Shown here piece by piece: positions 18,432 to 28,245 of a DNA stretch of 64,000 bases. Below the pieces are notes generated by a model, which worked only from the letters and a program-made list of their open reading frames with translations, did not search any database and was not told the DNA's origin. The stretch's first letter is position 1, and each line of letters opens with the position of its first letter. The stretch is from Rhizobium sp. 32-5/1. GTDB lineage: Bacteria; Pseudomonadota; Alphaproteobacteria; Rhizobiales; Rhizobiaceae. Location of the stretch: positions 124,001 through 188,000 of the forward strand of contig NZ_CP120640.1 in NCBI RefSeq assembly GCF_029537235.1, given 5' to 3'. A program made the translations under genes and the position numbers.

Positions 18432-19358
18432 TCACTGTGATTGCGGCAGTCTGGCCTGCCACCTCCCATCCTTGATCAGTTGCCGCACTACCTTCGGAAG
18501 CAGGCCTCGAATGGCAGCAACTTCAGCCGAGCGCTCATCTCGTGCATTCACCGCAAGGACCACCGACCTCGATATTGAGGGATTCACGATCTTGGCCATT
18601 CGTACAAGGCCAAGCGACGTTTCGCGCTGGACCGCCGAAGGCGTCAAGATCGAGTGAGCTTTGCCGTCCGCCACCATGTCTATAATCGTCGAGAGCGAAT
18701 CTATCTCGTACCGGACGTCCAACAGGACGTTGTGCATTTTTGCTACGTCAGTCACAGCTCTCTGGACGCTTGTAACATTCATGGGGACAGCCAGGGGATA
18801 CGCGCTCAGCTGATCAAGGGAGATAGTATTTTCGAAAGGAGGGCTGCCCGGAGGGATTATCAAACAAAATTCCTCTTCGGCCAGGACGTCATAATACGAA
18901 CCGTCATCTTTCATGGTGTAGAAGACGGCAAGGTTGAATCGGCCGGCAAGCATCATTTCTTCAATCGAACCGCTCATCCCCTCAACAATCTTGAGCGAAA
19001 CTTTGGGAAATCGCTCGTTCGCCATGTTGAGTAGCTCTGGTGCCATAAAGCGCGCGGGTCCGGATGGTAGCGCGATGGACACCTCACCCACAGGTATCTT
19101 CGGTTTGCTTGTGAGCTCCTCCTCAGCGATACTTACCTGGTTCAAAATGATGCGCGCATGGTGCAGCAATCGCGTTCCAGCCGGTGTCAGTGTAACGCCG
19201 CTGCGCTCGCGTACGAGGAGTTTTGTTCCTAAATTGTCCTCCATCTCACGGACATGAAGGCTGAGTGCGCTTTGTGCGACGTTCATATGCTCCGCGGCTC
19301 GCGTAAAGCCGCCTGCCTCGGCTATGCCAACGAAGTATTTTAACTTCTTAAAATCCAC
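18432..19358 (-). CDS. LysR family transcriptional regulator
   Basis: LysR-type regulator of 308 residues. The N-terminal winged helix is clear (MDFKKLKYFVGIAEAGGFTRAAEHMNVAQSALS...), followed by a linker helix and a periplasmic-binding-protein-like effector domain (VGEVSIALPSGPARF; FENTISLDQLSAYPLAVP). Overall it resembles the Nac/Cbl branch. It sits inside the minus-strand array, between the amidohydrolase-2 gene and the M20 gene, rather than divergent from a target. It may control the array or only the M20 gene downstream; the effector is unknown. Confidence 0.93.
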   Translation of the reverse strand: MDFKKLKYFVGIAEAGGFTRAAEHMNVAQSALSLHVREMEDNLGTKLLVRERSGVTLTPAGTRLLHHARIILNQVSIAEEELTSKPKIPVGEVSIALPSGPARFMAPELLNMANERFPKVSLKIVEGMSGSIEEMMLAGRFNLAVFYTMKDDGSYYDVLAEEEFCLIIPPGSPPFENTISLDQLSAYPLAVPMNVTSVQRAVTDVAKMHNVLLDVRYEIDSLSTIIDMVADGKAHSILTPSAVQRETSLGLVRMAKIVNPSISRSVVLAVNARDERSAEVAAIRGLLPKVVRQLIKDGRWQARLPQSQ

Positions 19359-19578
19359 GTCTGGCGTCCTTCATTCGATGAGCGATACTAGTATCGCAAA
19401 ACGAGATGGATAGGAAGTTACTTCTGAATTTTTCTCTCCGCTCGCACAAAAAATACGAGCTTTCAGAAGTTTTCCAATGGCGGCAGAGGCTCGAAAGGCC
19501 GCATTGTCCATTGTCCATCTGAAAAAACGATTACTGAAGCTTTCGATCGTTGGGAGGCCATAACGACCCAAGCACCGC

Positions 19579-21012
19579 CTACTTGTCGAGTCCGTAAACC
19601 TTGCGATTGTTCTTGTAGAGTATCATCCTGGCAGCCTCGATGGCTTCCTCCACTGACAGGCTTCCGCCGACGACATAATCAGTGAGGGCCTTTGCCAGGT
19701 ATCGTTTGCCCCACCGACCAGCAAGCCAATACAATTCCGGGATATGGTATGCATCGCTCGCAAACAGGATCTTCGAGAGCGGGACGACCTCCATCACCTG
19801 CATATATCGCTGATATAAGTTCTGATGCACGTGAGGCGTCATGATCGAGAGTTCGAAATAGCAGTTGGGGTAAAGGTGACTGAGCCACGCGGCCTTACCG
19901 ACCGAGGGATAGCCGGCATGCAGCGGAATAATTTTAGGCATGCGCATCATGTTGTCGCGGTCAAACCGGACAACCTCTTCCAAGAAAAACGGGTCCTGAT
20001 TGCGAAGGACCACGTCAGGAGCTTCACCGTCACCCGCGTGAATCTGCATGGGCATGTCTCGCTTGAGACACTCCTCAAGAGCGAGGGTGAATGTGTAGCG
20101 GCGCAAATCCTTGGTGATTTCTGCGGCAGACTCGCGGTCCATATCGGGCAACTTGCTGAAAGAACCTCTCAGCGCCTCCCAGGATACCTTTGCAGGATTG
20201 CGGTCGTGCAGCGGCCGGATAAGACCAATGAACGGCAGGAGGTAAGATTTCATCCCGTATGATTTCTTCCCGAAGTTGCCGTTGCCATCTAAAGTCTCGT
20301 GTAGCCTCTTGATGTAGCGCTGCTCGAACTCGTCAAATGAAATGTCGAGATGAAAAAACTCCCTTTGAATCTCTTCAATGCGGCTGATCCGGTTTGACCG
20401 GCAGGGTAAGATCGCCTCCTCGAAGCGGGAAATTGCTTCACCTCCCCGGTCCTCGTGGTAGCCGGTTTCGAGCATGATGTTTTCGTAGTTGACGTCGCGA
20501 AAAAGGCTGTTCACATACGCCCAATAGTTCTTGCCGCGGTCATTCCGGGCCTCGATGACTGCGTCCAGTGTCGCCTCGCAGCCGAGGAACTGGGCCATTT
20601 CCTTGACCAAGAACTTGATGAAAATCCCTTGGGAAATGTCACCCGTTACCGCATCTACCTTGCCCTGAATGTCATACATTCTGTTCAGATCATGCCTCCT
20701 GGCTTCGTCCCCGTTGAGCCACTCGGTGTAGACGCCCTTTGGAAAATATGCCGCCATCGGCATTCCTGCCAATGAGATGCGCTCCAGGTAACGCTTGGGC
20801 GTCGTAATCGCGTCCTGATCGGTGATGACATGGCAATGCGTGTCGTCAATCGGCAGCGCATCAACTGCCTCGAATATTGCCGCAAATTCCGGTTCCTGCC
20901 TTGAGAGGAATAAGGGTAGGTGCTCCAGATGATACAAGCCGGTCTTGTTTGAACCGGTTTTCTGACCTCCGGTCGTTGAGCCGGCGTGCGGGTCTTTTGG
21001 ATGCTCTGTCAT
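19579..21012 (-). CDS. Amidohydrolase-2 family metal-dependent hydrolase
   Basis: TIM-barrel hydrolase of 477 residues. Metal-site signs are ALPIDDTHCHVITD near residue 50, MQIHAGDGEAPD, IIPLHAGYPS and ILFASDAYHIPELYW. The last segment matches the amidohydrolase domain found alone or fused to glutamine-synthetase-like proteins (FluG/NodGS type). It has a good ribosome site (GAGGAGG, eight bases before ATG). The substrate is unknown; relatives hydrolyse or decarboxylate small amides and acids. It is in the same transcription unit as the M24 and racemase-like genes, so probably works in the same pathway. Confidence 0.82.
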   Translation of the reverse strand: MTEHPKDPHAGSTTGGQKTGSNKTGLYHLEHLPLFLSRQEPEFAAIFEAVDALPIDDTHCHVITDQDAITTPKRYLERISLAGMPMAAYFPKGVYTEWLNGDEARRHDLNRMYDIQGKVDAVTGDISQGIFIKFLVKEMAQFLGCEATLDAVIEARNDRGKNYWAYVNSLFRDVNYENIMLETGYHEDRGGEAISRFEEAILPCRSNRISRIEEIQREFFHLDISFDEFEQRYIKRLHETLDGNGNFGKKSYGMKSYLLPFIGLIRPLHDRNPAKVSWEALRGSFSKLPDMDRESAAEITKDLRRYTFTLALEECLKRDMPMQIHAGDGEAPDVVLRNQDPFFLEEVVRFDRDNMMRMPKIIPLHAGYPSVGKAAWLSHLYPNCYFELSIMTPHVHQNLYQRYMQVMEVVPLSKILFASDAYHIPELYWLAGRWGKRYLAKALTDYVVGGSLSVEEAIEAARMILYKNNRKVYGLDK

Positions 21013-21049
21013 TTGCAGCCTCCTCGTTTTTCAATGCATGACCTACAGT

Positions 21050-22221
21050 TCACGAAACCTGGATTATCTCTCTTGGAGCGGTGGTTAGGACGTCGACGCC
21101 GGTCCCGGTGACGCGAAATGTTTCGCTGATCACATAGCCGAACTCTTCATCAATCCAGTTTCCAAGCATTAAATGGAAGGTCATGTTTGGTTGAAGCACG
21201 GTCATGTCGCCGTCGCGCAAGCTCGCTGTCGGTTCAGTCCAGCCGATCCCATGGGCGTAGCCGCAACGGGATTCCTTCTTCAGCCCCTTTTCTCGATTGT
21301 CCGATAAAACGCGTTCGCAACGTCGCTGCAGGTCGCTCCTGGCCGAACAGCCGCGAGCGCAGCATCAAGCCCTTCCAGCTGGATATCATGGACCCTCCGG
21401 AGGCGATCTGATGGGGTACCAATTGAGTAGGTGCGCATGAGCGCAGCACAGTAGCCATGGCGGGATCCGGCAAGTTCGATGTTGATTTGCGAACCTTGAC
21501 GGAAAGAGTCTTCGGTCCAGGGAATATGACATGTTCCCGTTCGTGGCGTCGCGCAGATCGCTATTTCTTCGAGCCGCGTGCCCGGTTTTCCGTTGACGCC
21601 TCGGATCAGGACGGAGGCGATTTCGGCGCAGGCATCGGCTTCGCGCACTCCGGACCGAATGACCTCTGCTGCGCGGACAATCGCTGCGTCTGAAATTGCC
21701 GCCGCATCTCGCATAATTTCGATCTCAAGATCGGATTTGATGAGACGTATCCAGGTGACCGCTTTCGTGCAGTCGACGACCCTGGATGCCTGCAACCGTT
21801 TCTTGAATTTCTCGGCGGTGAGGGTGGAAAGGCTGAATTCCTCAATGCCGATCCGTTTGTCTGCAAAGCCCGCTTCCTGGACGTAGTCGATAATAGCGTC
21901 GTATCCGTCCTTTTCCGGGTGAGCGATCAACTCCTCTGGATAGGCAATTATTTTGTCCCTCTCCATAAAGCACTGGTGCATAGCAGCCGGGGCATCCATC
22001 CGTCGCAGAATGAATACAGGCTCTTCCTCCGCCGCAAGAACCACTAAGGCTTGTGGCACATAGGCTGATCGAGCGGTGTAACCGGTGAGATAAGTGATGT
22101 TGTGCTGATCGGACACAACGAGCGCCTCGACATCTCGCCGCGCCATTTCAGATTTCACCAGTGTAAGACGCCGCAGATACTCGTCCCGAGGGAACGCCGG
22201 TGGTGCCTTGCTTATCGTCAT
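21050..22221 (-). CDS. Creatinase/ectoine-hydrolase-like M24 protein, copy 1 (frameshifted)
   Basis: Pita-bread-fold protein of about 390 residues. The N-terminal creatinase domain is VVSDQHNITYLTGYTARSAY, and the C-terminal domain includes INIELAGSRHGYC. The two metal-binding aspartates of true M24 aminopeptidases are missing (ELAG and ALMRT where DAG and DITRT are expected). This points to a metal-independent hydrolase like creatinase or the ectoine hydrolase EutD/DoeA. The frame stops early at the CCCC run 21284-21287; one more base restores GLKKESRCGYAHGIGWTEPT and the rest down to TGA at 21050. ATG 22221 is preferred because AAGGAT lies seven bases upstream. Confidence 0.82.
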
Positions 22222-22306
22222 GACGGTCATCCTTTATATGAACTTTTTGCTGACAGATCAGTCGCGCGTTTAAGACCAGCGTTTCGAGTCACACCCGAGC
22301 GTAGGA

Positions 22307-23020
22307 TCACGGGGTGACGGACTCCATGAGCATTCTGCTCAAAGTCGTGACGTCGTAGACTGGCAGCCCGGTGGATTGGCGAAGTGACTGAGCAATACGC
22401 GGGAACATGGTGCACTCGAGCAATAATGCCTGGATTTCAGGATGTTTCTCCCGCAACCGCTCCACGCACGAGCAGACATCCTCTCGCAGGACACTTAGGT
22501 CTGTCCGCACCGGCGGTCTTTTCATCTCGTTTTCCCAAGTTGGTGTGTTTTCGATTCCGCCAACAACTACCCGAGAAATGTCACCTGGATCAGACAAGCC
22601 AAGCAGTTCAGCCCCAAAGTGAGTGGAATCGAAAGTCAGGACGGCAAGCTTTGCTCCGCGGGACAATTGTCGAACGATCATTGGTGTCAGCAAGAGGGCT
22701 GACACAGCAACCGGAACGGGAACAGCAGCCGCAATTGCGGCCTGGTGCCGAATGGAAAAGCCACAGTCTGCTGTAATCGCTGTAGATCCACGGCCGAAAA
22801 GGCGCTGCGCTGCTGCGATGTAAGGTCCTTCCAGGGATGGATCACCGCGAACGACAACATCCGCCCATGCCCCGGAAACGGTCTCTCGAATGGTCGGGAA
22901 CGCGAATATCGATGGGTCATGCAAGGACCCAGACACAGGTGAGCCGTTTGGGTTAAATCCTGGCTCAAGATCCAGAATTCCAAGGATGCCGTTGCTGACT
23001 GAGGCTCGTTCTTGACACAT
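22307..23020 (-). CDS. Asp/Glu/hydantoin racemase superfamily protein, copy 1
   Basis: Protein of about 237 residues of the aspartate/glutamate racemase superfamily, which also includes hydantoin racemase, maleate isomerase and arylmalonate decarboxylase. Both catalytic-type cysteines are present, in TADCGFSIRHQ and in LLECTMFPRIA. The N-terminus GILGILDLEPGFNP is unusual and the exact start is uncertain. It is a paralogue of the next upstream gene (23063-23770). Its role could be racemising or isomerising a carboxylate intermediate. EutA of ectoine loci belongs to the same superfamily. Confidence 0.8.
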   Translation of the reverse strand: MCQERASVSNGILGILDLEPGFNPNGSPVSGSLHDPSIFAFPTIRETVSGAWADVVVRGDPSLEGPYIAAAQRLFGRGSTAITADCGFSIRHQAAIAAAVPVPVAVSALLLTPMIVRQLSRGAKLAVLTFDSTHFGAELLGLSDPGDISRVVVGGIENTPTWENEMKRPPVRTDLSVLREDVCSCVERLREKHPEIQALLLECTMFPRIAQSLRQSTGLPVYDVTTLSRMLMESVTP

Positions 23021-23062
23021 GTTCGCACCAGTGGCTTGTGAGGGTATTGAGCACCCGCGATG

Positions 23063-23770
23063 TCACGGGGACTGATCGCCGCCGTGTCGATCCCTGACTG
23101 GGCTGACTTCAATGAGCATTTTCGCCAGACTGACATAGTCTGCAATCATCAAGCCGGTCTCACGGCGCACGGCGTCGGCCGCCAGCGGGAAGGCAGCGCA
23201 TTCAAACACAAGTGCGGCAACGTCAGGCTCACGCTGAAGCAGTGCTCGTGTGGCTATCAACACATCTTCAACGATGGCTGAAGCCGGTAGGTCCGGAATG
23301 GGCTCCGCCAATCGCCTCCACGTCTCAGACCCTTCGATGCCGGCTACGGCGACATCGATCTGAGCCGATGACCATCCCGCCGCGGCAAAGTGTTTTTCTC
23401 CCATCCGCGTGGCATCATAGGTAAGAATGCCGATTTTCTTGCCCTTGGGAACAGTTGTCGCAGCGAACGGCACCAAGGACAGGCTCGACAGGGCGACCGG
23501 AACGTTCACAGCCCCTGCAAGCTCACTTTGGAATAGCGCCGTAAAACCGCAATTTGAGGTGATCGCGGACACGCCATCTTTCTCTAGTTGTCGAGCGCAA
23601 CGGATATAGGCGTCAAGAATATCCTCATCCCCGTCTATAACAGTTCTGACCGTGGCCCCTGGGACAGCAGTTTGCAGGGTTGGAAACGAAAATGTATTCG
23701 TATTGCAAAGCGCCCCGGCATGGGTGATTGGCCGGTTTTCTAAAAGAAGGAGACCCAGGGTCTTTTCCAC
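23063..23770 (-). CDS. Asp/Glu/hydantoin racemase superfamily protein, copy 2
   Basis: Protein of 235 residues starting at GTG 23770, with a strong GGAGG five bases upstream. The paired cysteines lie in ITSNCGFTALFQ and VFECAAFPLAADAV, at the usual spacing. ITHAGALCNTNTFSFPTL and KIGILTYDATRMG are further family features. It shares the layout of the neighbouring copy but is clearly diverged, so this is an old duplication or two separate acquisitions. A two-base mechanism through the two cysteines is expected. The substrate is unknown. Confidence 0.82.
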   Translation of the reverse strand: MEKTLGLLLLENRPITHAGALCNTNTFSFPTLQTAVPGATVRTVIDGDEDILDAYIRCARQLEKDGVSAITSNCGFTALFQSELAGAVNVPVALSSLSLVPFAATTVPKGKKIGILTYDATRMGEKHFAAAGWSSAQIDVAVAGIEGSETWRRLAEPIPDLPASAIVEDVLIATRALLQREPDVAALVFECAAFPLAADAVRRETGLMIADYVSLAKMLIEVSPVRDRHGGDQSP

Positions 23771-23861
23771 TTTCCACCTCCAAAACTGAGAACTTCGTTC
23801 TGCCTAGAGCGAGATCAATTTTCGCGGGCAACTGGCGGCTAAACCTACGGATTCAGTGGCA

Positions 23862-24935
23862 TCATTTCGCCTGCGTCAGCGCTGCAAGAGCCTGGCGATG
23901 GACCTGGTCGCAGCGAGACTGGACCATTTCCTGCCAGTCCGGCCGTGCGGGGTTGTAGTGTTCCCGCGTGGCGTTCCGTATACGTTTCCCAATCTCGGTG
24001 TTGGCTTGATCGGGGTGGTACGCGAAAAGCCAATGATCGTTGCGGAGGACTTCGCGGCCTTTGTCCGGGCTGAAGGTGCCAAACTCCAGGCACACATAGG
24101 TGTGCCGGCTGCCCAGCTCACCCTGCCAGAACTCGTCTTGCGTACCCGTGATGGCGACTGACGATGACGTTCCGAGGTCCGGCGACGTCACAGATGGTCC
24201 AAAGATCTCGAGGGCTCGACGATAGCCTTCAAGACCCGAGGAGGTTTCGGTTTGGAGCTCGCCGTAACCATAAGGCCCAAGCCCTGTATGATAATCGACG
24301 ATGATCACGTTTTGTCGCTCTGCAATCCTGTAATCCATGCAGATTTTCTCAAGGACTTGCCGCGGCTCTGACGGGTGCTTACCTCCGAAAAACATGCCTT
24401 CGGGTCGGGAATATTGGCCTTTCTTCCGCGCGGTCTGAAACGCAGTCTCGCCATGGGTCGCCCGGAATTCGGCGATCGCTCGCTCTGCCACTGCCAAACT
24501 TTCGGCTGAGAGGTCGGATGGGACGAGATGATCTGCCAATTCGTCATAGCCCGGATTTTCCGGCAGCGGTTTGGAGAAATCGACGAAATTCCGATTGAGG
24601 TCGCATCCCTCGGCAGTGACGCGGCGATCCCAGGCAAAGCCATATGCGTTCAAGGCGTGAATTAAGAGAATGCCAACAGATCCCCCGAGGCTATCCGCCA
24701 ACAGCGACCGAAGAAGGGACAACTGCGCTGCGGATCCGCAATAGCCCTCCACACCATGCGTGCCTGCGATAGAAACAAGCACGTTGTCTGCATCGGGGTC
24801 GCCGAGATAGGCGACATCCGTAGATAGTGGCTGGCCGTCAGGTCCACGATAACCCGATGGATAAGTTTCGACCTTTGTAGCGTCCAGAAAACGCGTGCGG
24901 GCTTCAAAATAGGTTTCCGAAAACAGGTTCTTCAT
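23862..24935 (-). CDS. DUF2817 (M14-like zinc hydrolase) protein
   Basis: Protein of 357 residues matching the DUF2817 family, distantly related to zinc carboxypeptidases and succinylglutamate desuccinylase/aspartoacylase. Putative zinc ligands are in SIAGTHGVEGYCG (His and Glu) and IIVDYHTGLGPYG (His). LLIHALNAYGFAWDRRVTAEG and DLNRNF recall the substrate-binding Arg/Asn region of M14 enzymes. ATG 24935 is used; the longer open frame to 25055 has no family sequence. In ectoine loci a related enzyme (EutE/DoeB) deacetylates the ring-opened product, so a deacylase role is a reasonable guess here. Confidence 0.8.
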   Translation of the reverse strand: MKNLFSETYFEARTRFLDATKVETYPSGYRGPDGQPLSTDVAYLGDPDADNVLVSIAGTHGVEGYCGSAAQLSLLRSLLADSLGGSVGILLIHALNAYGFAWDRRVTAEGCDLNRNFVDFSKPLPENPGYDELADHLVPSDLSAESLAVAERAIAEFRATHGETAFQTARKKGQYSRPEGMFFGGKHPSEPRQVLEKICMDYRIAERQNVIIVDYHTGLGPYGYGELQTETSSGLEGYRRALEIFGPSVTSPDLGTSSSVAITGTQDEFWQGELGSRHTYVCLEFGTFSPDKGREVLRNDHWLFAYHPDQANTEIGKRIRNATREHYNPARPDWQEMVQSRCDQVHRQALAALTQAK

Positions 24936-24968
24936 GGCGTCTTTATCACTATGGGGTGGGGTGCGCTG

Positions 24969-24987
24969 GCGCCACAGGATGTGGCGC
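24969..24987 (-). other. Intercistronic hairpin between M24 copy 2 and DUF2817 gene
   Basis: A perfect 8-base inverted repeat (GCGCCACA and TGTGGCGC) with a GGA loop lies in the 129-base gap between two minus-strand genes. No T tract follows, so it more likely acts on mRNA processing or stability than as a full terminator. Confidence 0.5.
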
Positions 24988-25064
24988 AAGCTCAGAAATC
25001 CGCGACCACTATGGCGCAGGCGAAGCATTCCATTCCGGCTGGACAAGAACCTCACTCCACGAGG

Positions 25065-26243
25065 CTACGAGATGGAAACCAACTCTCGCTCGAACTGCGT
25101 CAGAGGCTCATTTCCTTCCTCGGTCACCAGGAAGGATTGCGTGATCGCAATGCCAGTGTCATCGAGCCAAAGCCCCGACATGCAATGAAATGCCATGCCC
25201 GGCTGCAAGACCGTCTTGTCTCCCGGACGCAAGCTGACCGTACGCTCGCCCCATGTCGGCGGAAAACCTAGACCTATCGAATAGCCGAGGCGTGCTTCCT
25301 TCTCGAAACCGTGCTTTGCGATCGACCCGCGCCATACCAATTCGACCTCTTCGGCCGCCATGCCTGGACGGATGCTGCTCATCGTTGTGTTCAATCCCTC
25401 GACCACCGCCGCGGCAAGCCGGCGGTAGCTGTCCGGCGGCTGGCCCAGAAATACTGTGCGCGTCATCGGGCAATGGTAGTGAAGGCGCGATCCCGCGATC
25501 TCGATGTTGAGGGGCGCATCCCTCTTCAAAGGGCGATCCGTCCACAGGCCGTGCGGGGTTCGCACGCGTTCATCGGCACAAAAATGCGGAGGGCTTGTGG
25601 TATAAACGCCACCGGCGTCAGGAAGCCCAGAAATCTGCGCCTTGTATATCTCTGCAACCACGTCGCACTCGCGCACACCTGGGGCGCATTTTTCGACTGC
25701 CGCCGACATCGCGGCATCTACTATTTGACCCGCCTGACGCATGTAGGTCTGCTCTGCGCTGCTCTTCACCAACCGTACGCGATTGACCAAGAGTTCGGCA
25801 TCCTGGAACTGAGCGTTCGGAAGGTAATTGACAAACTCGGCGTGGATACGGGCAGTATAATAATACGCCCCCATCTCGACGCCGATTACACCTTTGTCGA
25901 GACGCCGCTCCTTCAATATCTCCGATACCGGTTGAACGGGATGTGAGGTGGTCGATTGAACAAAACTGTCTGGATACGCGCAGATGTTCTCATCGCGCAT
26001 ATAGGTCGTATCGCGAGCCGAAACAGCGTCCATGAACCGGCCGATCCAGATTGGTTGATCCTCGTTGGCGGCGACGACAAGAAACAGCGGCGCATAAAAT
26101 GCCCATGCGTCGAAGCCTGTCAGATAAAAGATGTTGGCCGGATCAGAAAGAATGAGGGTATCAACTCCTGACGCCTGCATTTCCACTTTTGTAGCGGCAA
26201 GGCGCGCCTGGTACTCGGTTTCGGTGAAATAAAGGGCTGGCAT
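25065..26243 (-). CDS. Creatinase/ectoine-hydrolase-like M24 protein, copy 2
   Basis: Pita-bread-fold protein of 392 residues, paralogue of the gene at 21050-22221. The N-terminal domain shows LILSDPANIFYLTGFDAWAFY and the C-terminal domain LNIEIAGSRLHYHCPMTRT. All five metal positions of M24 aminopeptidases appear replaced (IEIAG for DAG, CPMTRT for DITRT, no HG.GH motif, MAFHCMSGLW for VEPG), as in creatinase and EutD/DoeA. ATG 26243 has AGGAG six bases upstream; the open frame extends further but without homology. It is likely a hydrolase of a cyclic or amide compound imported by the ABC system encoded just upstream. Confidence 0.84.
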   Translation of the reverse strand: MPALYFTETEYQARLAATKVEMQASGVDTLILSDPANIFYLTGFDAWAFYAPLFLVVAANEDQPIWIGRFMDAVSARDTTYMRDENICAYPDSFVQSTTSHPVQPVSEILKERRLDKGVIGVEMGAYYYTARIHAEFVNYLPNAQFQDAELLVNRVRLVKSSAEQTYMRQAGQIVDAAMSAAVEKCAPGVRECDVVAEIYKAQISGLPDAGGVYTTSPPHFCADERVRTPHGLWTDRPLKRDAPLNIEIAGSRLHYHCPMTRTVFLGQPPDSYRRLAAAVVEGLNTTMSSIRPGMAAEEVELVWRGSIAKHGFEKEARLGYSIGLGFPPTWGERTVSLRPGDKTVLQPGMAFHCMSGLWLDDTGIAITQSFLVTEEGNEPLTQFERELVSIS

Positions 26244-26452
26244 AGCGGCTCCTGTTGGCTCGGACTTGGAAACAGTCATCCGCTTCTCGCAGCGAGAGAC
26301 TGGCTCCATTTGATCTAAATTTGCTTCCACTCCCTGGTGAAAAGCTTCGAATTTATCGGCCGCTCGAGAGGCTTGGCGAACACCGCGAAACAAGACGAGC
26401 GAGAGGTTGGTGGCGGGAATTCAAGACTATTCCCGCCACGGAGGCCTGTTTC

Positions 26453-28228
26453 TTAAGCGTTAGCCTCAAGGACCGTATTCTGAGAACTGCTCCTGGCGCG
26501 CCACCAAGTAACGTAAAGCGCGATCATCCATAGGATCGGCAGAAGGGTTAGCAGAGACGCCACGGCGGCCACGGTCGGATCGATTTCGTTGCGAATGTTC
26601 TCCCACATTTTCAGTGGTAACGTTCGGACCGAATATCCGCTGACCAAGGACGTCACGACTACTTCGTCAAACGAATGGATGAATGCGAAGAGCGCGCCGC
26701 CAATAATCCCCGGTCTGATCAGAGGGAGTGTAACCCGCATGAAAGCGGTAAAAGGTCTAGCTCCCATACTTTTCGCCGCCTGCTCCAAGCGACGGTCGAA
26801 ATTGGCGAGAGTCGCGGAAACAATAACGACGACGTAGCTGATTGCGCCAATCGTATGGGCAAGTACGATCCCCGTCTCAGTTCCAATAATCCCTAGATTT
26901 ACCAGGCCGAAGTAGCTCGCCACGCCGACGACTATGACGGGTATTGTGATTGGGGCGAGGATCGCCATCGTCAGCCAACCTCGAAAATCGGACGCGATCC
27001 GGCTAAGGCCATAAGCTGCCAAGGTCCCTAAGACTGTCGACAGAGCCGCAACGGCCAGACCAATCTTGATGCTGGTCCAGGCCGCGCCATACCAGGCTTC
27101 ATCACCGAAGAAGCTGCCATACCACTGAAGCGAAAAACCGGACGGAGGAAACTGTAGCGTCGCATCGCTGCTAAACGACATGATGATCACGACGACTTCG
27201 GGAAACAGCAGGAAAAAAATGACGAGCGTCAAGGTGAGGCTGCCGGCAAAACGCGACCATCCGCCATCGCCTTGAGCCTGATAAAGTGCCTTGGACCACT
27301 GCTTGGATCTTGAAGCGACCGAAAGCTCATTCAGATACTGCTTGACCACGCGAAGCAGGCTAAACCGTTCCATGAAACCTTTTCTCAGTTTCGGAGCACT
27401 GTCTTGTGTTCCCGAGAGATTCAGCCCGAATACAGAGAGCATCACTACGGCAATCGCCAGAAGGACGAACGAAGAGGCGCTGACTGAACCCATATTGAAC
27501 CCGGTCGAGACCTGGGAGGCAATAAAGGTTGAGAGCATAGCGTCTCCTAAGCCACCCAACGCCGCTGGCGTGATGTAAAAGCCCAGGCAGATTACGAAGA
27601 CCAGCAGCGTTCCGCTTCGAACACCCGGCATGCTCAACGGGAAATAAACCCGCCAAAAGGCTGTCGATGGCTTCGCACCCATGCTTTTGGCAGCCGCAAT
27701 CAAGGATGTGTTGATGCCGAGCATTACGCTCACGAGCGGCAGTATCATCATCGGCAGCATGATATGGACCATGCCGACATAGACAGCCGCGCGATTGTAA
27801 ATCAGAGGGAGAGGGCTGGATATGAGGCCCCAATTCACGAGGGCGCTGTTGATCAAGCCATTGTCCCCGAGGATAACGACCCAGGAATAGGTGCGCGCCA
27901 AACCGCTTGTTAGATAGGGAATAACGACGAGAACGATCAGGACCATGCGCGCGCGCTTAGACGCTGTCGAGATCAGGTATGCCGTAGGATACCCGACCAA
28001 CAAGCAGATGACCGTCGCTATTGCGCTGATTTCCAGCGTCTGGAGCAAGACCCGAAGGTTGGCATACTGCCCCAGGAACGAAGAATAGTTCTGAATGCTG
28101 AAATTAGGTGCGTTCAGGCTTTCAAGAAAAAGCTGGACGGTTGGTACGCCGAACACAATGAGCAGGACGGCCAGAGCCGGTAGTACGAGGATTATAGGAG
28201 CACGGCCAATTCTTTGAAATACTTGCAT
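26453..28228 (-). CDS. Fused two-domain ABC permease (PotB-PotC type)
   Basis: Inner-membrane permease of about 591 residues in which two binding-protein-dependent permease domains are fused. Both halves have an EAA-like loop: SLIAAAKSMGAKPSTAFWRV and RLEQAAKSMGARPFTAFMRV. About twelve hydrophobic segments are visible. Most polyamine-type importers use two separate proteins; a fusion is known in iron- and polyamine-like systems. Start MQVFQRIG is used because GGGAGG lies eight bases upstream. Its start lies 18 bases after the stop of the ATPase gene. Substrate class is inferred as a cationic amine or amino compound. Confidence 0.9.
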   Translation of the reverse strand: MQVFQRIGRAPIILVLPALAVLLIVFGVPTVQLFLESLNAPNFSIQNYSSFLGQYANLRVLLQTLEISAIATVICLLVGYPTAYLISTASKRARMVLIVLVVIPYLTSGLARTYSWVVILGDNGLINSALVNWGLISSPLPLIYNRAAVYVGMVHIMLPMMILPLVSVMLGINTSLIAAAKSMGAKPSTAFWRVYFPLSMPGVRSGTLLVFVICLGFYITPAALGGLGDAMLSTFIASQVSTGFNMGSVSASSFVLLAIAVVMLSVFGLNLSGTQDSAPKLRKGFMERFSLLRVVKQYLNELSVASRSKQWSKALYQAQGDGGWSRFAGSLTLTLVIFFLLFPEVVVIIMSFSSDATLQFPPSGFSLQWYGSFFGDEAWYGAAWTSIKIGLAVAALSTVLGTLAAYGLSRIASDFRGWLTMAILAPITIPVIVVGVASYFGLVNLGIIGTETGIVLAHTIGAISYVVVIVSATLANFDRRLEQAAKSMGARPFTAFMRVTLPLIRPGIIGGALFAFIHSFDEVVVTSLVSGYSVRTLPLKMWENIRNEIDPTVAAVASLLTLLPILWMIALYVTWWRARSSSQNTVLEANA

Positions 28229-28245
28229 CTGTGTGCCTCCCCGGT

